DNA of 64,000 nt from Sphingobium sp. (GTDB lineage Bacteria; Pseudomonadota; Alphaproteobacteria; Sphingomonadales; Sphingomonadaceae). This document shows, one piece after another, positions 46,209-57,985 of the stretch. The stretch's first letter is position 1. Every line of letters starts with the position of its first letter. Location: contig JAGIAZ010000001.1 of assembly GCA_017744605.1 (NCBI GenBank), forward strand, positions 186,001 to 250,000. Reading direction: 5' to 3'. The translations under genes were made by a program, and so were the position numbers. Under the pieces are notes generated by a model. That model was given only the letters and a program-made list of their open reading frames with translations. It was not told where the DNA came from and searched no databases.

Positions 46209-47858
46209 TCACTTCCGGTCCTTCTCCTGCTGCATCTCGATCCGCGCGATGGTGCGGTCGAGATTGGCCAGCACCTCGTCGCGAACCTTGTCCGGCAGGC
46301 CCTTATCCCTGGCGAGATCGGCCCGTGCTTCCCTGAGGCCGCTGAGGGCTTCGCCACGGGCGCCGGCCACGGACCGCTTGCAGATCATGACGCGAGTAAC
46401 AGTTCGCGTCGTCTTGCCGTCGGGCGACTTTTGTTCCGTGGTCGAGGTCACCGGCTCGCCTTTAGTGTCGCAGTTTTGGCTGATTTCGACCTCGGGCGGC
46501 AGTGGCGGCATCGGCGGCAGACCGGTCTCGGTTACGTCCTTGCCGTCCTTGGTGACGCGGCGAATGATCCGGACCTGCTTGCCGTCCCCGCCGGATGGTG
46601 ACGGGAGGATCATGACCTGCGGCGGCGCGGGCGGTGTCGGTGCGGCATCGGGAGTCGGTGGTGCCGGGGGCGCAGGCGGCGCCACGCCATCGGTGTTCGT
46701 CGTGATGACGATCGTCTTTACGCGGCGCTCGCCCTTGGACTCGTCCTTGTCCTGGTTCTTATCCTTGTCGGGATTCGCGGCATGGGCGACCGGAAGGGTT
46801 GGGATCGCGGCAATCGCCGGGAGCGAAGGCAGGACGTTTGCCACGAGCCTGGAATCAATGGCTGGGATCTTGGGCAGCGCATCGCTGACTCTCGCTCCGA
46901 CCTGGGCGGCCATGCCTTCGCCGGACGCCGTCAGGGCGAGCCCGCTCAGGACGACCGCTCCGGCCAGCACGATGCCGGTCCGACGGCGACGGTTGCTCGG
47001 GCTCTTGTTGGATAACATGGCAAGTCTCCGTTTCAGACGATCGACGGTGGTGAGATTGCAGGCCGCGGCGAACTCATGGCCGCTCGCGGATTTGACCAGG
47101 GCGCGCCCGTAGGCATGGCCGAGATGGCTGCCGCGCACGGCGGCGATGACGTCGGCGTCGCAGGCCATCTCCTGGTCGGTGCGGAACGCGCGATAGGCGG
47201 TCCACGCCACCGGATTGCACCAGTGCAGCGTCAGAATGGCGAGTGCACCGATATTGGCGATGAGGTCGCCGCGCATATGGTGGGCCAGCTCGTGGGCCAG
47301 CGCCATCGCCCGTTCCTCTTCATCGAAGCGCTTCTCGGCGTCCGCCGGGAAGACGATGAAGCGGCGGCGCACGCCAAAGGCCATGGGGCCGCGCGCCTTC
47401 GGGCTGCTGACCAGCATGACGCCGGGCGCGATTTCATCGCGCAGCGTCGCGTCGCGCAGGATGAACCCGCAGAAGCGCCGGTAGGCGAGATATTGGTGGA
47501 GCGCGAAGATCGTCAGGCCGGCGACCCAGAGCGCCGCGAGCAAGGCGGGCCAGGTCGCGCCTGGCGCAGCCGTTGCCTCCATTGCGGCAGCCGGTGCGGC
47601 GCCGGCGATCGTCTCCACGACGATCTCGGACGGGACCAGGCCGACGGCGGCGCCGGAGCTATGCATGACGCTGCTGAGCGGCGTCGAGGCCGGCAGCCAT
47701 GCGCCGAACGGCGGCAAGATCATGCGCAACGCCGGCAGCAGCCAGAGTGCATAAGCCGCATGCGAGCCGAAGAGCTGGCGAACGGGGCCGCGAATCGCAA
47801 GCACCAGCAGCATCAGCGCGGTCGTCGCGACGAGGGTTTCGACGAGCCAGGCGGTCAT
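46209..47858 (-). CDS. BlaR1/M56-family membrane metallopeptidase
   Basis: 549 aa. The N-terminal helices are MTAWLVETLVATTALMLLVLAIRGP and AAYALWLLPALRMILPPF. A third is WPALLAALWVAGLTIFALHQYLAYRRF, and the zinc motif is HELAHHMRGDLIANIGAL (HExxH plus a downstream acidic residue). After a fourth hydrophobic segment, the C-terminal half is low-complexity and charged (Lys/Asp/Pro-rich, about residues 370-480) with no penicillin-binding sensor domain, so the trigger is not a beta-lactam receptor of the BlaR1 kind. It overlaps blaI-like gene upstream by ATGA. Confidence 0.9.
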   Translation of the reverse strand: MTAWLVETLVATTALMLLVLAIRGPVRQLFGSHAAYALWLLPALRMILPPFGAWLPASTPLSSVMHSSGAAVGLVPSEIVVETIAGAAPAAAMEATAAPGATWPALLAALWVAGLTIFALHQYLAYRRFCGFILRDATLRDEIAPGVMLVSSPKARGPMAFGVRRRFIVFPADAEKRFDEEERAMALAHELAHHMRGDLIANIGALAILTLHWCNPVAWTAYRAFRTDQEMACDADVIAAVRGSHLGHAYGRALVKSASGHEFAAACNLTTVDRLKRRLAMLSNKSPSNRRRRTGIVLAGAVVLSGLALTASGEGMAAQVGARVSDALPKIPAIDSRLVANVLPSLPAIAAIPTLPVAHAANPDKDKNQDKDESKGERRVKTIVITTNTDGVAPPAPPAPPTPDAAPTPPAPPQVMILPSPSGGDGKQVRIIRRVTKDGKDVTETGLPPMPPLPPEVEISQNCDTKGEPVTSTTEQKSPDGKTTRTVTRVMICKRSVAGARGEALSGLREARADLARDKGLPDKVRDEVLANLDRTIARIEMQQEKDRK

Positions 47859-48223
47859 GGCTTGAGCGCCTTCAGCAGGGCCTCGATCTCGGCGATGTCG
47901 GCGTCGGAGAGTTGCTGAGTCTCGGCAAGATGCGCGACCAGCGGCGTCACGCGTCCGCCGAACAGGCGATCGACGAGACGCTGCGATTCATGCGCGACAT
48001 AATCCTCGCGCTCGACAAGCGGACGATAGAGGTAGCGCCGGCCATCGGCTTCGGTCGCGACGGCCCCCTTGGTCACGAGCCGCGAGAGCAGCGTCTTCAC
48101 CGTCTGCAGGCTCCAGCCTCGTTCCGGCGCCAGCGCGTCGCTAGTCTCGGTGGCGGTCAATGGCGCGCGGCGCCACAGCACCTCCATGACGGCATGTTCG
48201 GCATCACTGATGCGTTCGGCCAT
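47855..48223 (-). CDS. BlaI/MecI/CopY-family repressor
   Basis: 122 aa, winged-helix repressor. Seen: ISDAEHAVMEVLWRRAPLTATETSDALAPERGWSLQTVKTLLSRLVTKGAVATEADGRRYLYRPL, the family's DNA-binding half, then a C-terminal dimerisation helix set with LVDRLFGGRVTPLVAHLAETQQLSDADIAEIEALL. ATG 48223 with GGGGAG upstream is preferred over TTG 48229. Translationally coupled to the M56 peptidase, which likely cleaves or inactivates it on an envelope signal. Target genes unknown. Confidence 0.92.
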   Translation of the reverse strand: MAERISDAEHAVMEVLWRRAPLTATETSDALAPERGWSLQTVKTLLSRLVTKGAVATEADGRRYLYRPLVEREDYVAHESQRLVDRLFGGRVTPLVAHLAETQQLSDADIAEIEALLKALKP

Positions 48224-48383
48224 ACCCAAACTCCCCTACCCGACCGATTCGAACGATTACATTCGTAGTCATAGACCACATATGTAGTCAATGCGCCCGC
48301 CAAGCTGAAGCGCGAATGAACGGAAGCGTTCATCAAGACAGTCGATGGGAGGGGCGCGCGGTCTGCCGAAAAGCGGCGGAAAA

Positions 48384-48459
48384 TGGTGGGCCCGGCAGGA
48401 CTCGAACCCGCAACCTAGCCGTTATGAGCGGCCAGCTCTAACCATTGAGCTACAGGCCC
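48384..48459 (-). tRNA. tRNA-Ile2 (CAT; or Met)
   Basis: Minus strand, 76 nt. Acceptor GGGCCTG/CGGGCCC, discriminator A, encoded CCA, anticodon stem GCCG/CGGC with loop CTCATAA (anticodon CAT), T-arm GCGGG-TTCGAGT-CCTGC. The D-loop CAATGGTTAGAGC and the GGGCC acceptor resemble the lysidine-modified Ile2 tRNA more than elongator tRNA-Met, but sequence alone leaves this open. Confidence 0.85.
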
Positions 48460-48540
48460 AATCCCATTCTCCGGTGAAGATGAGACCGGTGCCGCCCGGT
48501 TAGCTGCCATGCCTGAAATTGGCAAGCAGCGTGCGCCGCG

Positions 48541-50304
48541 TCAGGAGCCCTGCTCGCGCCCATGCTCGTCGCGGTTGGCCGCCGGCAGCATGAGCTCGAA
48601 TGCCTCGGCGGAGAGCAGCAGCTGACCGCCCATCCGGCCGGCAATGCCACGCACGAGCCGCAACGCGAACGCAAGGCCCAGCGGCGGCGCATCGGGCAGC
48701 ATCTGGTCGATCGGCGAGGCATGGTCGAGCAGCGTCGCCTCGCTATGCTCCTGCAAGGCCGCGGGCCGCTGAATGGAAATCGACAGCGTGCCGGTGACGG
48801 GCAGATGGCGCAGATGCACCACGAGCGGCTCGTCTGCGCCCAGCGCTGCGTAGCCGGCGCGGACGAGATGACCGAGCATCCGTTCGATCTGTTCGCGATC
48901 GCCCGAGACAGGCGGCACGTCGCCGGCCGCCTCAAACACGATGCGATGACTTCCGGCCGATGCGAAACGCTGGACGATGGCGCGCAACTGACCGGCGAGA
49001 TCGACGAGATCGGGATGGCCGCGCTCCTCGTTGCGGGCGATGCGGCCGGCGAGGTCGAGATCATCGAAGGTGGCGACCAGCTCGCGCGCGTCGGCGATGA
49101 TTTGCCCCGCAATCTCGCGATATTCGCTGGAGACCGGCCCCACCAGCTGGCCTTCGATCATCTCGGCATAGGCATAGATGGCGCTGAGCGGCGTCCGCAA
49201 TTCGTGAATCAGCTGCCGGGCGCCGGTGGCGGATAGGCCGCTCCAATCGAAACCGCCATCGTCGCTCGGCCCCGGGGCATGGGCCTCCGCCAGGCTTTCG
49301 CCGATGTCGTGGGCGCCATTGCTCGACCGGACCAGCTGCTCATGCGCCATTTCGCGCCGGGCGCTGCCCGAATAACCGCGGAAGAGGCCGCTTGCCCGGT
49401 CGAAGCGCGGCTCGCCCGAAATGCGCCATTCGCCGGCGAGCACGCCGCTGGCGATGGCAAAGCGCGCGTCGCGGAAGGCCGCCCGGCGGCGATAGGCGCC
49501 CAGGGCCTGACCGTCAGCGCCGCTCAACCCGTCGAGCGCCGCGGCGCCGACCGTGAGGCCGACGACGGCAGCGCGCGGTGCGCCGTGAACGTAGCTGAAC
49601 TGCCCCTTCTCGTCGGTCTCGAAGCTGAAGGCATCGATGGCGCCTGCCGGGCCGGCAACGACCTGGTCGAGGCCAAGATCGAGCGGCGCGGCGCCGGTGC
49701 TCCGGGGCTCCGGATGCATCCGCGTGGCGGTAAAGCGCTCGATTCGCTCGACGATCTTGCCGATGTCGCTCGGTTCATCTGTTCGGTCAGCCGATTCGGC
49801 CGACGCCAGATCGTTGGCAGGGCTCAACTTGCGGGCATTGGGCGCAGGCGGCAGCGCCAGATCGCTCGGGCCGAAGCGGGCAAGAGCGGTATGCGCAAGC
49901 GCGCCGAGATCCGTGCGGCGGCGCAGGATACTGCGCGCCAGCGGGCCGACGACGGGAATGATCGACGCCCAGACCTCATCCGTGAGCCGCGCACGGGCCA
50001 TGGTCGCAGCGACCACCGCCGGATGATCCTGCGCCAGGAATCGGCAGAGCCGGAGCGAACGAAGACGGCCGCCAAGCTCCACGATCGACGCGACTCGCTG
50101 CTCGGGTCCGATCTGCCTGGACAGTTCGCCTAGCACAGCAAAGACGGCCTCAGCTTCCTCTTCCGTCAAACGGTGCGCCGTCGAGGCGCCGGAGACATCA
50201 TATTGCGCAACGAGATCAATGCATTGGCGCCAGCGCGTAACGGCCGCAGCCAGCCCCTCGCCACCATGAGCGAGAACGGTCCGCAAAAGATCATTGAAAC
50301 GCAT
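48541..50304 (-). CDS. Soluble histidine kinase
   Basis: 587 aa with no membrane helix. The C-terminal kinase core has an H-box at QLIHELRTPLSAIYAYAEMIEGQ and then a degenerate ATPase region (GDREQIERMLGHLVRAGYAALGADEPLVVHLRHLP, LGLAFALRLVRGIAGRMGGQLLLS). No clear N-box N-x-x-K-F and only a weak G-box can be seen, so the nucleotide-binding half is divergent. The N-terminal 350 residues are not assignable; they are mostly helical in residues 1-150 and PAS-like later (about 215-330). ATG 50304. It is divergent from an Lrp-type regulator and has no adjacent response regulator. Confidence 0.85.
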   Translation of the reverse strand: MRFNDLLRTVLAHGGEGLAAAVTRWRQCIDLVAQYDVSGASTAHRLTEEEAEAVFAVLGELSRQIGPEQRVASIVELGGRLRSLRLCRFLAQDHPAVVAATMARARLTDEVWASIIPVVGPLARSILRRRTDLGALAHTALARFGPSDLALPPAPNARKLSPANDLASAESADRTDEPSDIGKIVERIERFTATRMHPEPRSTGAAPLDLGLDQVVAGPAGAIDAFSFETDEKGQFSYVHGAPRAAVVGLTVGAAALDGLSGADGQALGAYRRRAAFRDARFAIASGVLAGEWRISGEPRFDRASGLFRGYSGSARREMAHEQLVRSSNGAHDIGESLAEAHAPGPSDDGGFDWSGLSATGARQLIHELRTPLSAIYAYAEMIEGQLVGPVSSEYREIAGQIIADARELVATFDDLDLAGRIARNEERGHPDLVDLAGQLRAIVQRFASAGSHRIVFEAAGDVPPVSGDREQIERMLGHLVRAGYAALGADEPLVVHLRHLPVTGTLSISIQRPAALQEHSEATLLDHASPIDQMLPDAPPLGLAFALRLVRGIAGRMGGQLLLSAEAFELMLPAANRDEHGREQGS

Positions 50305-50395
50305 TTTATGCCCGTTGGCCCCCACGGCGCTTGGATTAACCGGCTGTGTGAACCGTCGCTAGCCACAAAAAATGGGACGTTACATTGTGGGACAA

Positions 50396-50423
50396 TTGCA
50401 ATCACATGAAATTATCTTATACC
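50396..50423 (+). promoter_or_regulatory. Sigma-70-like promoter of the Lrp-type gene
   Basis: TTGCAA at 50396-50401 and TATACC at 50418-50423, spacer 16 bp, in an AT-rich pocket. The adjoining ATTGCAAT palindrome could be an operator for autoregulation. If used, transcription would begin near 50430, favouring a start codon at 50459. Confidence 0.5.
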
Positions 50424-50458
50424 CCCCAATGTCCGCCATGAAAGGAAATGTCGACAGG

Positions 50459-50932
50459 ATGCCGGGCGCCGCAATCGATAAAATCGATCTCCAGATTCTC
50501 GCCGCGCTGCAAGACGACGGCCGGATGACCAATGTCGATCTTGCAGCCAAAGTCGGCCTCACCGCTCCGCCATGCTTGCGCCGCGTGCGCACATTGGAAG
50601 AGCGCGGCCTGATCAACTCCTATCATGCGCAGGTCGATCCGATAGCGCTCGGCTATTCGATCATGGTCTTTGCGATGGTCAGCCTCAAGAGCCAGGCCGA
50701 GGCGGATTTGCAGGCATTCGAGACCTATGTCGCCGAGTTGCCGCAAGTCCGGGAATGCCACATGCTCAATGGCGAGATCGACTTCATCCTCAAGGTCGTC
50801 GCGCCGGATCTTCGCAGCTTCCAGCAGTTTCTGACGACCAAGCTGACGCAGGCGCCCAATGTCGCCAGCGTGAAAACCTCTCTCACCATTCGCACCTCGA
50901 AGAACCTGCCGGGCGTTCCCATCGAAGACTGA
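50459..50932 (+). CDS. Lrp/AsnC-family transcriptional regulator
   Basis: 157 aa. The N-terminal winged helix-turn-helix is KIDLQILAALQDDGRMTNVDLAAKVGLTAPPCLRRVRTLEERGLINSYHAQVDP, and the C-terminal RAM/ligand-sensing domain has VFAMVSLKSQAEADLQAFETYVAELPQVRECHMLNGEIDFILKVVAPDLRSF. ATG 50459 is preferred (AAAGGAAA upstream, and a promoter ending about 50430); ATG 50438 and 50429 are alternatives. Divergent from the soluble kinase; a strong terminator follows. Effector probably an amino acid; which one is unknown. Confidence 0.92.
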   Translation: MPGAAIDKIDLQILAALQDDGRMTNVDLAAKVGLTAPPCLRRVRTLEERGLINSYHAQVDPIALGYSIMVFAMVSLKSQAEADLQAFETYVAELPQVRECHMLNGEIDFILKVVAPDLRSFQQFLTTKLTQAPNVASVKTSLTIRTSKNLPGVPIED

Positions 50933-50950
50933 GCGCCGGCCCTGGACACA

Positions 50951-50985
50951 AAACGGCCCGCCTGAACGCATCAGGCGGGCCGTTT
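50951..50985. terminator. Strong bidirectional terminator
   Basis: AAACGGCCCGCCTGA (50951-50965) pairs perfectly with TCAGGCGGGCCGTTT (50971-50985) over a 5-nt loop, A-run on one side and T-run on the other. It lies between the convergent Lrp-type gene and the TPR-like gene. Confidence 0.9.
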
Positions 50986-51013
50986 CCGATTCGTCCGGAT
51001 GTCAGAGAGCGGC

Positions 51014-52324
51014 TTACGCGCCGGTCTTCGACTTCTGGTTCAGCCAGAGCCCCCAGAGTTCCGCGATCTGCTTGCGGGCTGGCGACGTGGCCGAGACTGC
51101 ACCGAATGCCGCCTTCGCGCCCGCTATATCGCCGCTGCGCGACAGGGCGATGCCGAGGCGGGTATTGACCTCGTCATTGTCGACGCTGCCCTTGGTGAGG
51201 GCAAGCTTGTACAGCTCGATCGCCTTGGCGTTCTCGCCATAGCCGAGATAGGCGTCGGCGGTACGGCTGGCGGACTTGCCGTTCGGCGCGGCCGCCGCGG
51301 CCTTCTCGGACGCGGCCAGGCCGGCCTTGTCCTTCGGGATCGCGTCGGTTGCCAGCTTGTAATAGTCGGCGAACTGCGTGTCCTTGACCTCGCCCTTGGC
51401 GCGACCGCTCTCGATGATCGTCTTGACCTCGCCGGGCTGGCCCGACTTCCACAGCGCATCGAGGAACTCGCTATAGCTATAGTCGTTCGCGAGCGCCTTG
51501 GCGTCATACATCAGGCGCATCAGGTCGATATTGGCCGGACGCGCCATGTCCTTGTAGGTTTCCTGCAGCAGACGCAGCGCGATGCGCCAGTCGGACGCCT
51601 TGTCGGTCTGCGCCAGCGTCAGCTTCGCCCAGTCGAACGCATCGGGCGTGAGGGCGAGGACCGCAGTCTGGAAACCGCGCTCATACCAGCCGAGCGGCGG
51701 CGTTACGCCCTTGGCGATCTGTGCGTCGATCGCCTTGCGCAGATGCGGCAGACCTTCGATCGCCTTGGCGCGACCAGCAGCGCTGAAGCCATTGCCCTCG
51801 ATCTGCGCATAGGCTTCGCCGAAATAGGTCTCGGCGAGCAAAGCCTCGGTCTCCGACGGATCGGCACCGGCCGCAATGGCTGCGGCGTAATGCTTGCGAG
51901 CGGCTTCGTTGTTCTTGAGGTTGGACGAGAGACCGCCCGCGGCCGTTTCGATCTTCACCAGATCGGCGGGCGCGACCTTGCCCGACGCGAGCATCATCTC
52001 GACGCCCTTGAGCTGCGTTGCCTGATCCTGCTTGCCGATGCCGATATTCAGCCAGAAGTTGCCGACGAAATAGTGATCGTCCGGCGTCGTCGCGGCCGCT
52101 TCGGCCTGTGGCATCATGCCCAGCGCGCCGTCGAAATTCTTCGCGGCCAGCAAGTCCTGCAGCGGCTTGGCGACCTTGAAGAAACCGGGGCTCGCCTGGA
52201 GCTTGGCCGGCTGGGCCGCCGCTGCTTCGCCCTTTTTCTTCTGGGCCAGAGCAGTGCCCGGCATGAACAGACCGCCAGTCGCGACCAGAGCCAACGACAG
52301 AGCCGCAGTGGAAAACAAACGCAT
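51014..52324 (-). CDS. Exported TPR-like protein
   Basis: 436 aa from ATG 52324 (GGAGG 8 nt upstream). Signal peptide MRLFSTAALSLALVATGGLFMPGTALAQ. The mature protein is all-helical with degenerate TPR-like repeats, for example LKNNEAARKHYAAAIAAGADPSETEALLAETYFGEAYAQ and DAYLGYGENAKAIELYKLALTKGSVDNDEVNTRLGIALSRSGDIAGAKAAFGAV. Lys/Ala-rich and predicted periplasmic. No named family recognised; divergent from gyrA. Possibly a scaffold for envelope protein assembly, which is conjecture. Confidence 0.85.
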   Translation of the reverse strand: MRLFSTAALSLALVATGGLFMPGTALAQKKKGEAAAAQPAKLQASPGFFKVAKPLQDLLAAKNFDGALGMMPQAEAAATTPDDHYFVGNFWLNIGIGKQDQATQLKGVEMMLASGKVAPADLVKIETAAGGLSSNLKNNEAARKHYAAAIAAGADPSETEALLAETYFGEAYAQIEGNGFSAAGRAKAIEGLPHLRKAIDAQIAKGVTPPLGWYERGFQTAVLALTPDAFDWAKLTLAQTDKASDWRIALRLLQETYKDMARPANIDLMRLMYDAKALANDYSYSEFLDALWKSGQPGEVKTIIESGRAKGEVKDTQFADYYKLATDAIPKDKAGLAASEKAAAAAPNGKSASRTADAYLGYGENAKAIELYKLALTKGSVDNDEVNTRLGIALSRSGDIAGAKAAFGAVSATSPARKQIAELWGLWLNQKSKTGA

Positions 52325-52616
52325 CCTCAAACCTCCAAACTCAGACTCTATTGCCGGCACGCACGGCAGAACACCGTTCGGGATCGAAACGATTTTCCCC
52401 ATGACGGCCAGCAGGTGAACCACGATTGAATGCCGCTATAGCCCCGCACGAGCCCCTTGTCATCGCCAAGCGCCCGCCTTGCGCCAACATTGCGTCAATC
52501 AGGTCGCGCCGGTCGCCGAACAGGGAGCCGTCAGCCCCTTTTTGCTGGCATTCGCCAGTGCGCCCGGCTAGTCCTGTCGGACCCACTGCGCCCATCACAG
52601 ACATAAGAGAATAAGC

Positions 52617-55340
<2,724 letters not shown>

Positions 55341-55354
55341 TTGTCCCGAGAAAC

Positions 55355-55383
55355 GGGCGGCGGTCTTTTCACACCGCCGTCCC
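55355..55383 (+). terminator. Possible terminator of gyrA
   Basis: GGGCGGCGGT (55355-55364) pairs with ACCGCCG-TCCC (55373-55383) with one bulge, followed by TTACCG. No long T-run, so only moderately supported. Confidence 0.45.
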
Positions 55384-55525
55384 TTACCGGGCGCATTTTC
55401 AAGTCAGATGGTCCGTCCTATCCGACGGCTCGGAAAATGCGATCAGGCAAAGCTGGCGGTCATGCCGTCGCCTGCTTCAACCGCGATCACCTTGCCGAGC
55501 GTCCGCCATATTCAGGACTCCGGCC

Positions 55526-56068
55526 TCACAGCATGTAGACATCGGCGACCGTGGGGATGCAGTCGTTCATCAGCGTGATCGTCTTGGCGGCGATCAGCCA
55601 GTCCTTGCCGTCAGATTTGAACACATGCCGGTAAAGCCCGAAAAAGACGTGCGTCCGGTCGCTGCGCGGATCGTGATGATGGGCGGTGAATGAGGAGAGG
55701 ACGACAGCCTCTTCCGCACTCGCCGACTCGACGATCACATTGCTCACCATATGCACGACCCGCGCCGGAATCTCGGACGCGTTCGAGAGGTTCGAATTCA
55801 GCCGCCAGATGCGGTCGACGAGATTCTGTTTTCCCTCATAATAGATGAGGGACAGTTCGCTCTCGGGATCGCTCGTCGGCGTAGTCTCGCTCTTCCAGGC
55901 GGGCGCCCAGAAGACGACATCTTCGGCGTACATGGCGAGCCAGTCATCGAAACGGCGTTCGTCGAGCGCCCGCGCCTCGCGGTAGAGCAGGTCCTCCGCC
56001 TGGCTGCGCGAAAGGCCGGCGGTCTGCCCGACGGTCCCTGTGCCCAGGGTCACGGCCTCCGCGCTCAT
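55526..56068 (-). CDS. Aromatic-ring-hydroxylating dioxygenase beta subunit
   Basis: 180 aa from ATG 56068. The SnoaL-like beta subunit of Rieske oxygenases: AEDLLYREARALDERRFDDWLAMYAEDVVFWAPAWKSE, SELSLIYYEGKQNLVDRIWRLNSN, ARVVHMVSNV, RTHVFFGLYRHVFKSDG and the end IPTVADVYML. Closest pattern recalled is BenB/XylY/AntB. It overlaps the alpha subunit by ATGA. It is the structural partner; activity and specificity lie in the alpha subunit. Confidence 0.92.
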   Translation of the reverse strand: MSAEAVTLGTGTVGQTAGLSRSQAEDLLYREARALDERRFDDWLAMYAEDVVFWAPAWKSETTPTSDPESELSLIYYEGKQNLVDRIWRLNSNLSNASEIPARVVHMVSNVIVESASAEEAVVLSSFTAHHHDPRSDRTHVFFGLYRHVFKSDGKDWLIAAKTITLMNDCIPTVADVYML

Positions 56069-57408
56069 GCCAGCGCTCCCGCCATGCGCCGCGCCCATTC
56101 GCGATAATAGCTCTGGTAGACGGTTTCGTCGCAGAGCCGGGAATTGCCTTCGATCGACCATGCCGGCTTGAGCGCGATGCGGTCCGCCAGCGGGCTCGAG
56201 CCTTGCTTGCGGGTCGCCATGCCGCGCTGATAGCCTTGCAACCAGGGCTCCACCTTGCCGGCGAAGCCGCGCTGGCAGTCCTCATAGGCAACCGTATCGT
56301 CGGGCGTCGCCATACCCGATGGATTGTAGAAATCCTCATATTGCCGGATGCGCTGCTTGCGCGCCGCCGGGCTCTCGCCCTTGGGACCGATGCACCAGGT
56401 GCGCATGCGCGTCCTGTTGGTGCTGATCGGCTCGATCACGCGCAGCTGGCTTGCCGCATTCTCCGCGACCTGCAGGTTCGGGAAAATGGTGAGGTTGCGC
56501 ATGTTGAACATCCAGTCGCGCTGCGCTTCCCCGACGGTCTCGGTCAGCCAATCGAACCGCTCGAACAAAGGCGAAACCGGCGTCGGCGTGCCCACGCCGA
56601 AATTGAGGACATGGCCATAAGGGAAGCTGAACGTGCCTCCGACGATCTCGTCGTCCTCGCCGGACCAATGCCGCTGTGACTGCATCGCCGAGGTAAAGCT
56701 GTTGGACGCCGCGTCCTCCGCAGCCTTGCGGCGCTCGAGCAGGCGAATGTAGCTCGGATGCGCCGAGGTGAAATGATAGTTGTCCGAGCAGTTCTCGAGC
56801 TGGAGCTTCCAATTGCCCTCATAGGTGAAGGTGACGGAGCCTGGCACCGACTCGACGCCCTCCTCGCTCTGGTTCGCGACCAGATCGAGCAGCTTGGCAG
56901 TCTCGCCCAGCCAATCGAGCAGAGGCGGCACATCCGCCGTGACACTGCCGAAGACGAACCCCTTATAGCTGCCGAACGCCGGCAATGGCGCCAGGTCATG
57001 GCTGTCATTGTCGAAGCCCGGCGTATAGCAGCCGCCCTGCTTCCACTTGATGCCCTTGTTCCGCCCGGCGCTGTCGAAGGTCCAGCTGTGATAGGGACAG
57101 ACGAACTGCCGGGCCTGGCCGCAAGCGGCATGGGCGATCCGGGCGCCCTTGTGCGGGCATGAATTGACGAAGCCCCGCAGCACGCCGTCGCCGCCGCGCT
57201 GGATCAGCGCCGGCACGCGGCCGATATTGATGGTGAAATAGTCGTGGGGATTCGTCACCTGGCTTTCGAGCCCGAGGAAGACCCATCCGCCTTCGAAAAT
57301 GTGCCGCATCTCCAGCTCGAAGATGGCGGGATCGTCGAACATGGCGCGGTTGATGCGGAACACGCCTTCGTCCGGCCGGTCGTCGATCAGTTCATGCGGG
57401 TTCGCCAA
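56065..57408 (-). CDS. Aromatic-ring-hydroxylating dioxygenase alpha subunit
   Basis: 447 aa. The Rieske [2Fe-2S] motif is NSCPHKGARIAH and CPYHSWTF (C-x-H, C-x-x-H). The mononuclear iron ligands are in ENCSDNYHFTSAHPSY (His-His) with a downstream Asp. Resembles the benzoate/toluate/anthranilate 1,2-dioxygenase group. No ferredoxin or reductase gene is nearby, so electron supply must come from elsewhere. ATG 57408. Substrate could be benzoate, anthranilate or a halobenzoate; sequence alone does not decide. Confidence 0.92.
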   Translation of the reverse strand: MANPHELIDDRPDEGVFRINRAMFDDPAIFELEMRHIFEGGWVFLGLESQVTNPHDYFTINIGRVPALIQRGGDGVLRGFVNSCPHKGARIAHAACGQARQFVCPYHSWTFDSAGRNKGIKWKQGGCYTPGFDNDSHDLAPLPAFGSYKGFVFGSVTADVPPLLDWLGETAKLLDLVANQSEEGVESVPGSVTFTYEGNWKLQLENCSDNYHFTSAHPSYIRLLERRKAAEDAASNSFTSAMQSQRHWSGEDDEIVGGTFSFPYGHVLNFGVGTPTPVSPLFERFDWLTETVGEAQRDWMFNMRNLTIFPNLQVAENAASQLRVIEPISTNRTRMRTWCIGPKGESPAARKQRIRQYEDFYNPSGMATPDDTVAYEDCQRGFAGKVEPWLQGYQRGMATRKQGSSPLADRIALKPAWSIEGNSRLCDETVYQSYYREWARRMAGALA

Positions 57409-57524
57409 TCATCCTCTCCTGTCTGACGCATCGTGCCACCTTTGAAGGCGCATTGGCGGCAAGATGCAAGGGCGCCGGCGTCGTTTCATTGACTTCGGCC
57501 GAGTCTTGCCGCTCATGCAGGGCC

Positions 57525-57728
57525 ATGGCCGGCATCGGAGACCATATCGAGCTCGAGGGCACGCTCATCCGCGACGGCGCGGGCTTCGCCCTGCGCGCCG
57601 AGCGTGGTGCCGTCTATCATTTGCAACTCCACCGTGTGCCCGTCGACCATGTCGAGAAGCGTGTGCGCATCACCGGTACGCTGATCGGGGAGCGGCTGAT
57701 CGAGGCCGAAGGCATAGCGCCGGGCTGA
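57525..57728 (+). CDS. Small DUF5818-like protein
   Basis: 67 aa from ATG 57525 (weak AGGG just upstream). A compact beta-barrel-like sequence, GIGDHIELEGTLIRDGAGFALRAERGAVYHLQLHRVPVDHVEKRVRITGTLIGERLIEAEGIAPG, that matches the DUF5818 pattern from memory (a GTL/RDG... start and VRITG...LIE...GI end). Soluble; function unknown. It lies upstream of the hybrid kinase on the same strand, separated by 176 bp. Confidence 0.6.
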   Translation: MAGIGDHIELEGTLIRDGAGFALRAERGAVYHLQLHRVPVDHVEKRVRITGTLIGERLIEAEGIAPG

Positions 57729-57904
57729 TCTGACGGCGCCAACCGCCCAGCCGCTGCGATGCGCGCGCAATTTTTGCGACGCAACAACAGCAAAACCAAC
57801 CAAAATGTCGCTATTGCAACGAGAAATCTGATAGCAGCATAAATTGGCGCTTGCATCTTTCGCCGCAACGCAACAATTTTGTGCGGCAGCGATCGGGGGG
57901 TGCG

Positions 57905-57985
57905 ATGACAATGTCGCCAGCACAGGGAAGACCAACCGCATGGGCGAATGCCATGCGCTTGACCGACGGCCATATCCGCACATGA
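57905..57985 (+). CDS. Possible leader peptide ORF coupled to hybrid kinase
   Basis: 26 codons starting ATG 57905, with a run of six G four nt upstream, and ending in TGA that overlaps the kinase ATG (57982) as ATGA. The peptide (MTMSPAQGRPTAWANAMRLTDGHIRT) is not recognised. Good ribosome site and exact overlap suggest translation control of the kinase, but the kinase frame is itself open across this region, so the signal could be accidental. Confidence 0.35.
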   Translation: MTMSPAQGRPTAWANAMRLTDGHIRT

